From: Polyangiaceae bacterium
GTDB lineage: Bacteria > Myxococcota_A > Polyangia > Polyangiales > Polyangiaceae
Length of the DNA stretch: 64,000 nucleotides
Reading direction: 5' to 3'
Assembly: GCA_022842465.1 (NCBI GenBank)
Contig: JALHPN010000005.1
Span: 49,749 to 113,748 of the forward strand
The notes below the pieces were generated by a model that saw only the letters and a program-made list of their open reading frames with translations, made no database searches and was not told where the DNA came from. Positions 1 to 8,198 of the stretch are shown in pieces (the first letter of the stretch is position 1; the number at the start of each line of letters is the position of its first letter). A program made the position numbers and the translations under genes.

Positions 1-1709
1 TGGAGGCCGAAGTAGGCCGCGAGGAAGGCGACGCCGAGGTTCTTGAGCCCGCGCTCCTCGAGCGCCGCGCCGACCTTCCCGAAGAGGATCCCGAGCACGA
101 GGCTCGTCCCGATGACGGGGAAGTACCAGAAGCGCTCCGCGCGCACCGTCGGGAGCAGGACCGGGATGTTCGACACCGGAAAGTACGAGACGACGATCCA
201 GAGGAGGCCGACGCCGACGACGGGCCGTACGTCGGGGACCGGCGTCTCGTCGTCCGGCAGGGGATCGGCGCCGAACCCTGCGAGGACCCCGGTCGGGTCG
301 AATTTTCGGCGCTCCGAGAGGCCGAGCGCGACGAGCACCAGGCCGACGAAGAGGACGACGAGCGAGAGCGCGAGGGACTTCCACGGGCCGAGCCAGAAGC
401 GCGGCGCGAACGCGAGGATCGGCGCGAACGTCGCGACAGGGCCCCCGACGAGCAGGAGGCGTCGCCAGGTCGGCGTCACGGGCCGGTGCTCGCGCGTCGC
501 GCGTTCGTCCGCTCGCACGCGCCACCACGCGGTGAAGCCAGCCCAAGCCGCGACGGGGAAGGGGAGCGCCATCGCGAGCGCCCCGAGGACGCTCGTGGGG
601 GAGACCGCGGCGGCCGGGATCGGCTCCTGCGGCGCGGAGTAGTCGCCCGAGAGCGTCCACGGGAAGACGACCTGCCCGAGGCCGCTGAGGTAGACGCGGA
701 GGGCGCCGGCCAAGCGAAGGGGACCGGACGCGGTCACGAGCGGGTTGTTCAGCGGATCGCGCGGCAGCGTCGGCTGCGCGTACCAGCGGAGGATCGCAGC
801 GAAGACCCTCTGCGCGGCCGGCTTCGTCGCGACGGCCTCGACCGAGATCTCCTGCGGGAGCGGCGCGGGAAAGAGACGCCGGCGCGCCTCGACGTAGAGC
901 AGGAAGGCCGCCGTCGCGCCGATCGCCGCGACGATGGCGCGGAGCCAGCGGCGCGGCCGGTCGGGATGCGTGATCTGCGCGGTGAGGAGCGCCGTGAGCG
1001 GGACGAGGGGCACGCAGCAGAGCGCGCTCTCCTTCGAGTAGAGCCCGAAGAGCGTCGCCCAGAAGACGAGGACGCCCATCCACGGCATCGGCGTCGTCAG
1101 CGCGAGGATGGCGAGGAGCGCGCCCGTCGCGCCGAGTACGTCGGCGATCCCGACGACGCCGCTCACGGCCTCCGTCAGGAGCGCGCTGGCGGTGAAGCAC
1201 GCGCCCGCGAGCCACGCCGTGTTGCGGTGCTTCGTGAACCGCATGGCGATCACGCACACGAGCGCGCCGTTCACGCCGTGGAAGATGATGTTCACCCAGT
1301 GGTGGAGGAACGGGGTCTGCTCTCGCGCGCCGAGCGCCCAAAGCGCGCGCCAGACGAGGTTCGGGATCGGCCGATAGGAGCCGATGCTGCGCTCCGGGCC
1401 GAGGCCCCAGAAGTCCCGCACGAAGGCGTCCGCCCAGCCGAACTTCGGCGTCACGTCCGCGACGCTCCGCACGTACGGGTTCGCGAGCAGCGCCTCCTGC
1501 TCGTCGAAGATGAAGTTCGTCTTCAGCGGATGCCGCGTGAAGAGGAGCATCGAGATCACGCAGAACGGGACGACCGCGACCGCGAAGCTCGGCCTCTCGC
1601 CGAAGAAGTACCCGCGCAGCGTCTCGCGCAGGAACGCGAGACGGCCCTTCGGCGCGAAGAGCTGCGCGGGCTCCGCCTCGGTCTCCTCCTGCGGCGCTTC
1701 CTGCGTCAC
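1..1709 (-). CDS. TMTC-like multi-pass membrane glycosyltransferase (partial)
   Basis: The C-terminus lies beyond the left window edge; 569 codons are visible. The protein starts with GTG four bases after the stop of the upstream SDR gene, so the two are probably cotranscribed. After a short charged N-terminus come many hydrophobic helices. Near residues 70-120 there is an FDEQEALLANPYV segment, then FWG and SYRPIPNL, then FLHHWVN and FHGVNGAL. This order (acidic loop, FWG, SYRP, H-x-x-N) is typical of the eukaryotic TMTC O-mannosyltransferases and their bacterial relatives, which are GT-C fold enzymes that use lipid-linked sugars in the membrane. I infer a GT-C glycosyltransferase; acceptor and sugar are unknown. 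Whether TPR repeats follow, as in TMTCs, cannot be seen here. Confidence 0.7.
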   Translation of the reverse strand, partial: MTQEAPQEETEAEPAQLFAPKGRLAFLRETLRGYFFGERPSFAVAVVPFCVISMLLFTRHPLKTNFIFDEQEALLANPYVRSVADVTPKFGWADAFVRDFWGLGPERSIGSYRPIPNLVWRALWALGAREQTPFLHHWVNIIFHGVNGALVCVIAMRFTKHRNTAWLAGACFTASALLTEAVSGVVGIADVLGATGALLAILALTTPMPWMGVLVFWATLFGLYSKESALCCVPLVPLTALLTAQITHPDRPRRWLRAIVAAIGATAAFLLYVEARRRLFPAPLPQEISVEAVATKPAAQRVFAAILRWYAQPTLPRDPLNNPLVTASGPLRLAGALRVYLSGLGQVVFPWTLSGDYSAPQEPIPAAAVSPTSVLGALAMALPFPVAAWAGFTAWWRVRADERATREHRPVTPTWRRLLLVGGPVATFAPILAFAPRFWLGPWKSLALSLVVLFVGLVLVALGLSERRKFDPTGVLAGFGADPLPDDETPVPDVRPVVGVGLLWIVVSYFPVSNIPVLLPTVRAERFWYFPVIGTSLVLGILFGKVGAALEERGLKNLGVAFLAAYFGL

Positions 1710-1713
1710 GCCG

Positions 1714-2550
1714 CTACTCCTGGTTGATCTCGTCGATCAGCGTCGGCGGCGGCGCGGGCTCGTCGTCCGGGAGCATCCAGTTGTCGCCCCAGAGATGGGC
1801 CCCGCCGTCGATGTACCAGGTCTCGCCCGTGACGAAGAACGCGGCGTCCGAGGCGAGGTACGCGATGAGCTGCGCGATCTCTCCGGCGCGCGCGACGCGC
1901 TTCATCGGGGTGCGCTTCCGGCTCATCTCGACGAGCTCGGGCGGGTACTGGTCGGTGCCGCTCGTCCGCACGATGCCGGGGGCGACGGCGTTCACCTGGA
2001 CGTTGCTCGGCGCCCACTCGACGGCGAGCGTCTTCGTCATGTTCTCGACGCCTGCCCGCGCGGCGCCGGTGTGGATCATCCCGGGGAAGCCGCGCGCGAT
2101 GTTCGCGATGACGTTCACGATGCGCCCGCGGCGCGCGGGGAGCATGTGGCCTTTCGCGATCGCCTGGGTCATGAAGAAGGTGCCGTTGAGGTTGTTCCGG
2201 ATCACGGCCTCCCAGCCGCGCGGGGAGAGCGTCTCGGCCGTCGTCGGGAACTGCCCCCCGGCGTTGTTGACGAGGATCGTCGCCGTCCCGAGCTTCTCCT
2301 TCACCGCCGCGGAGAACCCGTTCACCTGCTCGACCTCGCGGATGTCGCAAGGAGCGCCGAACGCGTCGACCCCGAGCGCGCGGAGCTTGGCCTCCGCCGC
2401 CGCGACCTTGTCCGCGCTCCGGCCGCAGATCGCGACCTTCGCGCCCAGCTCGCCGAGGACCCGCGCCGTGGACAGGCCGATGCCGCTGCCGCCGCCGGTG
2501 ACGACGGCGACGTGACCTTCGAAGAGACCGCTCCGGAAGATGCTCGCCAT
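1714..2550 (-). CDS. SDR family oxidoreductase, 2,4-dienoyl/trans-2-enoyl-CoA reductase type
   Basis: This is a 278-residue short-chain dehydrogenase. The Rossmann nucleotide motif TGGGSGIG is at residues 18-25 and the NNAG motif at 95-98. The usual Tyr-x-x-x-Lys pair is not present in classical form: the region reads MIHTGAARAGVENMTKTLAVEW, with His160 and Lys173 where other SDRs have the catalytic Tyr region. This HxGAARAG...TK pattern is the one known from peroxisomal trans-2-enoyl-CoA reductase and dienoyl-CoA reductase relatives, which use NADPH to reduce enoyl-CoA in fatty acid metabolism. The C-terminus TGETWYIDGG is also typical, followed by an extra acidic, proline-rich tail. It is 3 bases from the acetyltransferase gene upstream and 4 from the membrane protein downstream, suggesting one transcript. 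The substrate is inferred. Confidence 0.85.
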   Translation of the reverse strand: MASIFRSGLFEGHVAVVTGGGSGIGLSTARVLGELGAKVAICGRSADKVAAAEAKLRALGVDAFGAPCDIREVEQVNGFSAAVKEKLGTATILVNNAGGQFPTTAETLSPRGWEAVIRNNLNGTFFMTQAIAKGHMLPARRGRIVNVIANIARGFPGMIHTGAARAGVENMTKTLAVEWAPSNVQVNAVAPGIVRTSGTDQYPPELVEMSRKRTPMKRVARAGEIAQLIAYLASDAAFFVTGETWYIDGGAHLWGDNWMLPDDEPAPPPTLIDEINQE

Positions 2551-2553
2551 CGC

Positions 2554-3144
2554 TCAACCGTGGGCGACGACGCCGTCCTTCTTCACGAGGGTCCGCCCGC
2601 ACGTGCACGTTCCGCGGCCGGTGGCCTCGTCGAGCGCCACGCGCTGTCCGCACGAGCAGACCCACGCGTGGAAGCGCGCGGGGTTCCCCATCACGAGCGC
2701 GTGATCGGGGACGTCCTTCGTCACGACGGAGCCCGACGCCACCATCGCCCAGCGGCCGACGGTCACGTCGCACACGATCGTCGCGTTCGCCCCGAGGGCG
2801 GCGCCCGCCTTCACGAGCGTCTTGCCGACGGTCCAGTCGTGCGCGCTCTTCATCGACATGTCCGGGTTGACCGCGCGCGGCACCTTGTCGTTCGTGAAGC
2901 AGACGTGCGGTCCGACGAAGACGCCGTCCTCCACCGTCACGCCCACGTAGAGCGAGACGTTGTTCTGCACCTTCACGTTGTCGCCGATGACGACGTCCGC
3001 GTCGACGTAGACGCCCTTGCCGAAGATGCAGTTCTTGCCGATCTTCGCGCCTTCGCGGACCTGGCAGTTCAGCCAGATCTGCGTGCCGTCGCCGATCTCG
3101 GCCTTGTCGGAGACGACGGAAGAAGAATGGATGCGGACGCCCAT
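2554..3144 (-). CDS. Left-handed beta-helix (hexapeptide) N-acetyltransferase, WbpD/WlbB-like
   Basis: The 196-residue protein is built of hexapeptide repeats of the I-G-x-x-x-x type from residue 10 to about 160 (DKAEIGDGTQIW, GAKIGKNCIFGKGVY, VVIGDNVKVQNNVSLY, VTVEDGVFVGPHVCFTND). The FTNDKVPRA segment matches the UDP-2-acetamido-3-amino-2,3-dideoxy-glucuronate N-acetyltransferases used for O-antigen sugars, where an acetyl group from acetyl-CoA goes to the 3-amino group. A C-terminal Cys-rich segment (CSCGQR ... CTCGRT) looks like a small zinc ribbon, which is common in this subgroup. It is the first gene of a minus-strand set with the SDR and the TMTC-like protein; a link to surface polysaccharide is an inference from the family. 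Confidence 0.85.
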   Translation of the reverse strand: MGVRIHSSSVVSDKAEIGDGTQIWLNCQVREGAKIGKNCIFGKGVYVDADVVIGDNVKVQNNVSLYVGVTVEDGVFVGPHVCFTNDKVPRAVNPDMSMKSAHDWTVGKTLVKAGAALGANATIVCDVTVGRWAMVASGSVVTKDVPDHALVMGNPARFHAWVCSCGQRVALDEATGRGTCTCGRTLVKKDGVVAHG

Positions 3145-3186
3145 GGCGCGCGCAGCATAGCCCCGTGGGGAGGGATCGTCACGCCT

Positions 3187-3891
3187 TCACGCGCGGGCCG
3201 GCAGGCGCGATCGCCCCGTCTTGACGGCCTCGCGCGCGAGCTCGTCGGCGCGCTCGTTCAGGGGGACGCCCGCGTGCCCGGGGACGTAGACGATGCGCCA
3301 GTCCGTTCGCGTCGCGAGCGCGCTCTTCACCGAGGCGACGAGCTCCTGGTTCGCCTTCGCCTTCCACCCCTTCGTGAGGACCCCGATGGCGTACTGGCTG
3401 TCGGTGTGGACCACGGCGGCCTGACCCTCGGGCACGATCTCGGCGGCGCGGAGGATGGCCGTCAGCTCGGCGACGTTGTTCGTCGCGTTGCCGAGGAACT
3501 CGAAGCCGTCGTGCATCTTCCCGTCGGGCGCGACGAGCACGATCCCGAGGCCTGCCGGGCCCGGATTGCCGGAGCACGCGCCGTCTGCGTAGACGGTCCA
3601 CGCCCCCGCGGGCACGGCGCCGGGCGCGAGCGCCTTCGCGGCGGCGGCCGTCTTCCGCTCCGCGGACAGTGAAGCCTTCGAAGGCACCGCCTCGCCGGGC
3701 GCACACGCATCGTCGGGGAGGACGGCCTCGCCCGCGATGCGCTCGAGGTTCCGCTCCCCGGCCTGGTACGCGCGACCGTCGTTCGGCTTGTACCGGATCT
3801 CGACGCGCCCGCCCTGACTCGCGAAGGAGCCGTCCTCCTTGGCGCGAGCGAGGACCTTCTGACCACGGAGGAGCGCGGGGACCCAGGGCAC
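3187..3891 (-). CDS. rnhA: Ribonuclease HI with N-terminal extension
   Basis: The enzyme cleaves the RNA strand of RNA-DNA hybrids. The RNase H domain covers about residues 97-225: YADGACSGNPGP (Asp103), NNVAELTA (Glu142), HTDSQYAI (Asp164) and GHAGVPLNERADELA (Asp216) supply all four metal-binding acids. Ahead of it is a 90-residue extension that begins MPWVPALLRGQKVLAR and contains a small beta-rich part followed by an Ala/Lys-rich linker. The same kind of N-terminal extension is seen in myxobacterial RNase H proteins; its role is unknown. The gene is divergent from the membrane protein at 3954, with about 60 bases shared for both promoters. The total of 234 residues is longer than the 155 of the E. 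coli enzyme. Confidence 0.93.
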   Translation of the reverse strand: MPWVPALLRGQKVLARAKEDGSFASQGGRVEIRYKPNDGRAYQAGERNLERIAGEAVLPDDACAPGEAVPSKASLSAERKTAAAAKALAPGAVPAGAWTVYADGACSGNPGPAGLGIVLVAPDGKMHDGFEFLGNATNNVAELTAILRAAEIVPEGQAAVVHTDSQYAIGVLTKGWKAKANQELVASVKSALATRTDWRIVYVPGHAGVPLNERADELAREAVKTGRSRLPARA

Positions 3892-3953
3892 GAGAGGGAC
3901 GTATCCCCGCTTCGCATCGGACTCAACGGTCGTCTGCTACCTTCGAGCGCGGG

Positions 3954-4649
3954 ATGGCGATCGAGCTTCGGCAGATCGTACGGCACAAGCGGGTCGGTGT
4001 GCTCCAGCGACTCGGTGTACCCCGCATCCCGTCGCTCTTCGTCGTCCTCGCCGTCGCCTCCGTCGTGCTCGGCATCGCGCTGAGCCCGATGTCCGGCTTC
4101 CTGCTCTTCTTCGTCGGCTCCGTCGTACTGGGCAACTGGCTCGACAAGGTCGACTCGCGCGCGAGGCCGCGCGAGGTCGTGCACGAGCAGTCAGCGCTGC
4201 TCGGTCGCGACGGGCTGCGGCACCGTACCGGCTTCGTGCCCCGGTCAGAGATGCGCGTCTTCGAGGCGACGCGGGACGTCGTCACCATCAAGACCTACGG
4301 GGGCGAGCGCTTCGAGCTCACCGGGACGCCCAAGGCGCTCGCGGAGGCGAAGCACCTCGCGTCGGCACGTCTCGAGGGCACACGCGACGAGGAGCTCGAG
4401 AAGCTGGTCGTGCGCGCCGCCGAGCAGCCGCGCGCGTCCGGGCCGGGGTACCGCGCGGGCCAGCTCGTGAGCCCCGAGCAAGTGCTCGCCGTCGTGGAGG
4501 ATCCGCGCTGCCCGCCGAAGGTGCGGATCGCGGCGCTCACGCTCGCTCCCGACGAGCCCGACGTGCGCGTGCGCATCGAGGCCGTGGCGGACGACACCGC
4601 GCACCCCGAGGTGGAAGCCGCGCTCAGGGCCGCCGTCCGACGGGACTGA
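3954..4649 (+). CDS. Membrane protein of unknown function
   Basis: This encodes 231 residues with start ATG at 3954, chosen because upstream in-frame codons run back through the divergent rnhA gene. Two hydrophobic segments lie at about residues 24-44 and 47-62 (VVLAVASVVLGIAL; LLFFVGSVVLGNW). They are followed by a soluble part of about 165 residues rich in Arg and Glu, with a PH-like beta pattern (EMRVFEATRDVVTIKTYGGERFEL) and a helical end whose VRIAALTLAPDEPDVRVRIEAVADDTAHPEV segments resemble a HEAT-like pair. I do not recognise the family. Nothing in the neighbours gives a function. Confidence 0.75.
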   Translation: MAIELRQIVRHKRVGVLQRLGVPRIPSLFVVLAVASVVLGIALSPMSGFLLFFVGSVVLGNWLDKVDSRARPREVVHEQSALLGRDGLRHRTGFVPRSEMRVFEATRDVVTIKTYGGERFELTGTPKALAEAKHLASARLEGTRDEELEKLVVRAAEQPRASGPGYRAGQLVSPEQVLAVVEDPRCPPKVRIAALTLAPDEPDVRVRIEAVADDTAHPEVEAALRAAVRRD

Positions 4650-4712
4650 GTCGCCGAGCTCTCCTGACGCGAGCGTCTTGCACAAGCGAGGTCGATGCTG
4701 GAGGCTGAGGAG

Positions 4713-5723
4713 ATGTCGGTCGCAGACGCGACGGTACCCGCCGGCATCGCACGGGCGATCCTCTCGGCCGCCGAGGCGCGCGGCGTCGCGCGCGACGAGC
4801 TCGTCGCCGCCTCGGGCTTCGACCCCGACCTCCTCGAGGACGGGGACGCGCGCGCGCCGGCCGTGTCCGTCGCCCGCCTCTGGCACGAGGCCGGCCGCCT
4901 CACCGGAGCGGACACCTTCGGCCTCGATCTCGGCGCGGCGTTCTCCGAGAGCACGATGCCGCTCGCCGGGCGACTCATCTGCGCGAGCGGCTCGCTCGGC
5001 GAGGGGCTCGCGCGCGTCTTCGAGTACTACCGCGTGTTCAACGACGTCCACCCGGCCGACATCAAGGCGGAGGGAGACCAGGTCGTCGTCGAGGTCCATA
5101 CGAAGGCGATCCCGCTCGCCCTGCCGAGGCATGCGGTCGAGTTCGCCTTTTCGTGGTTCGTCGCGGTCGCGTCGAGGGCGGTCGGCGAGCGTGTGCATCT
5201 CACCCGCGTGTCCTTCCAGCACGGTCCGCCTCGTGACGCGGGCGCGCACGCGAGGGTCTTCGGGTGTCCCGTGGCGTTCGACGCCGACGAGACGCTGATG
5301 GTCGTACCGATGCACCTCCTCGAGCGGCCCAACGCCTCACCCGATCCGTATCTCGTCGAGCTCCTCGCGAGCCACGCGCAGAACCTCCTCGCGAAGCTCC
5401 CGGCGCGCGCGAGCACGGTCGCGCGCCTGCGCGCCGTCCTCGCCGAGCTCCTCCCCCGCGCAGACGCGAGCATCGAGCTCGTCTCCGAGGCGATGGGGGC
5501 GAGCCCGCGCTCGCTCCAGCGGAAGCTCCGGGAGGAGGGGACGACGTTCAGCGAGGTCACGGACGACCTCCGGGCCGATCTCGCCAAGGAGCACCTCCGA
5601 GGGCGCGCGAAGTCGATCGCGGAGATCGCGCTCCTCGTCGGCTTCTCGGATCAGAGCGCCTTCCACCGCGCGTTCGTGCGGTGGACCGGGAAGACGCCGG
5701 GCGAGTTCCGGAAGGGTTCGTGA
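4713..5723 (+). CDS. AraC family transcriptional regulator, OruR/ArgR-like N-terminal domain
   Basis: The protein has 336 residues if it starts at ATG 4713, which has a GGAGG eight bases upstream; an ATG at 4695 would add six residues. Residues 1-210 match the arabinose-binding-like domain found in OruR/FeaR-type regulators (ARAILSAAEARGV, LWHEAGRLTGADTFGLDLG). Residues 235-335 are the AraC DNA-binding domain with two helix-turn-helix units: IELVSEAMGASPRSLQRKL and SIAEIALLVGFSDQSAFHRAF, ending WTGKTPGEFR. Such proteins respond to a small ligand and usually control adjacent catabolic genes, but no catabolic gene adjoins it; the gene downstream converges on it with no gap. The ligand is unknown. 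Confidence 0.9.
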   Translation: MSVADATVPAGIARAILSAAEARGVARDELVAASGFDPDLLEDGDARAPAVSVARLWHEAGRLTGADTFGLDLGAAFSESTMPLAGRLICASGSLGEGLARVFEYYRVFNDVHPADIKAEGDQVVVEVHTKAIPLALPRHAVEFAFSWFVAVASRAVGERVHLTRVSFQHGPPRDAGAHARVFGCPVAFDADETLMVVPMHLLERPNASPDPYLVELLASHAQNLLAKLPARASTVARLRAVLAELLPRADASIELVSEAMGASPRSLQRKLREEGTTFSEVTDDLRADLAKEHLRGRAKSIAEIALLVGFSDQSAFHRAFVRWTGKTPGEFRKGS

Positions 5724-6035
5724 TCACCGCTCTTCGCGGCAGTCTCGGCACCGCGGGCTCGTGACCTTCCGTGCGAGCGCGCCGACGGAGGTCGCGCACG
5801 CGAACCAGGTCGGTACGAGGACGAGGTTCAGCGGCAGCATGATCGCGGCGCAGGCTCCGAAGAAGAGGAGGAGGGCCCACGTCGGCACGACGACGAGCCA
5901 CCAGGCGGGGTTCGGTCGCGCGAGCCCGCTCGTTCCTCGGCACATCGGACACGCCGCGTGCTCGACCACATCGTCTCTCGTCGTCTCGGCGCGCAGGTCT
6001 CCCTGCACCGCGACACCCAGCGCGGTCTCGGTCAT
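5724..6035 (-). CDS. Small zinc-ribbon-like membrane protein
   Basis: A 103-residue protein; ATG 6035 is chosen because a GGAGG lies eight bases upstream. The N-terminal 30 residues are acidic and soluble, then CPMCRG is seen near residue 39, then two closely spaced hydrophobic helices (WWLVVVPTWALLLFFGACAA and MLPLNLVLVPTWFACAT), then a C-terminal CRDC. The two Cys pairs on either side of the membrane hairpin could bind one zinc ion on the cytoplasmic face. The family is not recognised. Its stop codon abuts the stop of the AraC gene. Frame use (G/C at third positions) supports a real gene. Confidence 0.6.
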   Translation of the reverse strand: MTETALGVAVQGDLRAETTRDDVVEHAACPMCRGTSGLARPNPAWWLVVVPTWALLLFFGACAAIMLPLNLVLVPTWFACATSVGALARKVTSPRCRDCREER

Positions 6036-6098
6036 CGTCGTCACCTCCCTGGTGCCCGCCTTCCTGGGGTCGACCGGTACGCGCGAGCTTGTCCCCGC

Positions 6099-6625
6099 GT
6101 GCCACGGAACTTGGCCGCGCGCGCCAAGGAGCTTCCGGGAGCCTCGGTCGAACCCTATCCTTCGGTCGTGCCGCTCGAGTCCGTGAACGGGGGGACGCTC
6201 GCGCGGACCACCGCGTTCTTCGCCTCTCCCGCGCACGCGATGGTGGTTCGGCTCACGGGGCAGGCCGACCCGAGCGGCGACGCCACCGCGGTCGGCTCCT
6301 TCTTCTTCGACGCGGTCGGCGCCCTGGTCGGCGAGCTGAAGGTCCGCATCGACGAGCGGACGCCGCCGGGGGCGAACGAGATCGCGCCGTCGTCCCCGAC
6401 CAGGAGTGGACGACGCTTCGGCTGACGATCGACGTCCCGGCGCGAACGGCGGAAGTGCGCCGCATCGACGCGAGCGGCTCCCCGGTCCTCGCGTCCGGAA
6501 CGATGTCGCCGCCGGGTACGCCGACCTTTCCGACGCGCTGGAAGATGAACGTCGGCCTCTACGCCTACGGCGTCCAGACGGGACGGCGCGCCCACTTCGA
6601 CGACGTCCTCGTGCGGAGCCCCTGA
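6099..6625 (+). pseudogene. Frameshifted beta-sandwich surface protein remnant
   Basis: Coding-like sequence runs in one frame to about 6395 (AMVVRLTGQADPSGDATAV, then ELKVRIDERTPPGANEI) and continues in another frame from about 6392 to a stop at 6625 (EWTTLRLTIDVPARTAEV, then KMNVGLYAYG, then AHFDDVLV). Read together these make one jelly-roll-like domain of the type found in secreted proteins, ending in the usual FDDVxV strand. The shift lies near 6385-6400. There is no convincing signal peptide, because the 5' part is cut off by the divergent gene at 6035. A sequencing error at the shift cannot be excluded, but the missing N-terminus favours a decayed gene. The closing strand resembles that of the partial gene at 63479. 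Confidence 0.5.
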
Positions 6626-6647
6626 CGATCCGCGCCCCGCCTGCGCT

Positions 6648-8198
6648 ATGGTCCCAGGCATGGTCGCCCACGCTCGTCCGCGTCCTCTCGTCCTCGTGAT
6701 CCTGGATGGCTTCGGTGAGCGCGCCGAGGTCTCTGCGAACGCCGTCCGCCTCGCGAAGACGCCGCACCTCGACGCCCTCTTCGCCCGTTACCCGCGCGGT
6801 CTCATCGGCACGAGCGGCCCCGACGTCGGGCTGCCGCCGGGGCAGATGGGCAACAGCGAGGTCGGTCACCTGAACTTCGGCGCGGGCCGCATCGCGCTCA
6901 TGGACATCATGCGGATCGACGCGGCCGTCGCGGCGGGTGACCTCGGCAAGACGCCGGTCATCAGGGACGTGATCGGCAAGGCCAGCGCGTCCGGCGGAAA
7001 GCTCCACCTCTTCGGCCTCGTCTCCGACGGCGGCGTCCACAGCATGAACACCCATCTCTACGCCCTCGTCGACGCCGCGGCGGCCGCGGGCGTGCCCGTC
7101 GTCGTCCATGCCTTCCTCGACGGCCGCGACGTGCAGCCCGGCACCGCGCCCGGCTATCTCCGCGCGCTCGAGGAGAAGCTCGCGGGCAAGGGCGTCGTGG
7201 GGACGGTGAGCGGTCGCTACTGGGCGATGGATCGCGACAACCGCTGGGAGCGGGTCGAGAAGGCCTACCGCGCGATCGTGGAGGGCGTCGGCCCGAAGCA
7301 GCCGGGCGCCGTCTCGGGCACCGAGGCGAGCATCGCCGCGGGGAAGACGGACGAGTTCGTCGAGCCCTTCGTCGTCGGGGGCTACGGCGGCATCGACGGC
7401 GCGAAGGACGCGGGCCTCCACTTCAACTTCCGGCCGGATCGCGCGCGCGAGCTGACGCGGGCGCTCGCGTCGACGGACTTCACCTTCTTCGCGCGGAGGG
7501 GCGACGCGCCGCCGCTCCGCGTCTACGCCTGCATGACGACGTACGACGCGAAGCTCGGGCTGCCGGTCGCCTTCCGGAAGGAGACCTATCCCGACATCTT
7601 CCCGGAGGTGCTCGCGAAGGCCGGCCTCACGCAGTTCCGCTGCGCGGAGACGGAGAAGTACGCGCACGTGACGTACTTCTTCAACGGCGGTCGCGAGGAG
7701 CCATTCGAGGGCGAGGAGCGGACGATGATCCCGTCGCCGAAGGACGTCGCGACATACGACGAGAAGCCGGAGATGAGCGCCGCCGCGGTCGCGGATGCGG
7801 TCGTGAAGGCGGTGGAGACCGACTCGTTCGACTTCGTGCTCGTGAACTTCGCGAATCCCGACATGGTCGGTCACACGGGCGTCCTCCCCGCCGCGGTGAC
7901 CGCCGTCGAGGCGGTCGACGCCGGGATCGGCCGCATCGCCGACGCGGTCCGGGCGAAGGGCGGTGCGATGCTCATCACCGCGGACCACGGCAACTGCGAG
8001 CTCATGATCGATCCCGTCACCGGCAACCCGCACACGGCGCACACCTTGAACCCGGTCCCGCTCGTCCTCGTCGACGACAGCCGCAAGGACGTCGCGCTGA
8101 AGCCCGGCGGCCGCATCTGCGACGTCGCTCCCACGATGCTCGCCCTCCTCGGGATCGAGAAGCCGGCTTCGATGACCGGCGTGTCCCTCCTCGGATGA
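6648..8198 (+). CDS. gpmI: 2,3-bisphosphoglycerate-independent phosphoglycerate mutase
   Basis: The enzyme interconverts 3- and 2-phosphoglycerate in glycolysis and gluconeogenesis, using two metal ions (usually Mn) and a phosphoserine intermediate. It has 516 residues, the normal family length. Visible motifs are VLVILDGFG (Asp20), MGNSEVGH (Ser70, the phosphorylated serine), DGRDVQP, RYWAMDRDNRWERV, FRPDRAREL, NFANPDMVGHTG and ITADHGNCE, followed by PHTAHTLNPVP, so all metal and substrate residues appear intact. An ATG at 6660 would shorten it by four residues. Its stop overlaps the start of the kinase gene (ATGA), so it heads a four-gene coupled run with two kinases and a LysM protein. Confidence 0.97.
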   Translation: MVPGMVAHARPRPLVLVILDGFGERAEVSANAVRLAKTPHLDALFARYPRGLIGTSGPDVGLPPGQMGNSEVGHLNFGAGRIALMDIMRIDAAVAAGDLGKTPVIRDVIGKASASGGKLHLFGLVSDGGVHSMNTHLYALVDAAAAAGVPVVVHAFLDGRDVQPGTAPGYLRALEEKLAGKGVVGTVSGRYWAMDRDNRWERVEKAYRAIVEGVGPKQPGAVSGTEASIAAGKTDEFVEPFVVGGYGGIDGAKDAGLHFNFRPDRARELTRALASTDFTFFARRGDAPPLRVYACMTTYDAKLGLPVAFRKETYPDIFPEVLAKAGLTQFRCAETEKYAHVTYFFNGGREEPFEGEERTMIPSPKDVATYDEKPEMSAAAVADAVVKAVETDSFDFVLVNFANPDMVGHTGVLPAAVTAVEAVDAGIGRIADAVRAKGGAMLITADHGNCELMIDPVTGNPHTAHTLNPVPLVLVDDSRKDVALKPGGRICDVAPTMLALLGIEKPASMTGVSLLG

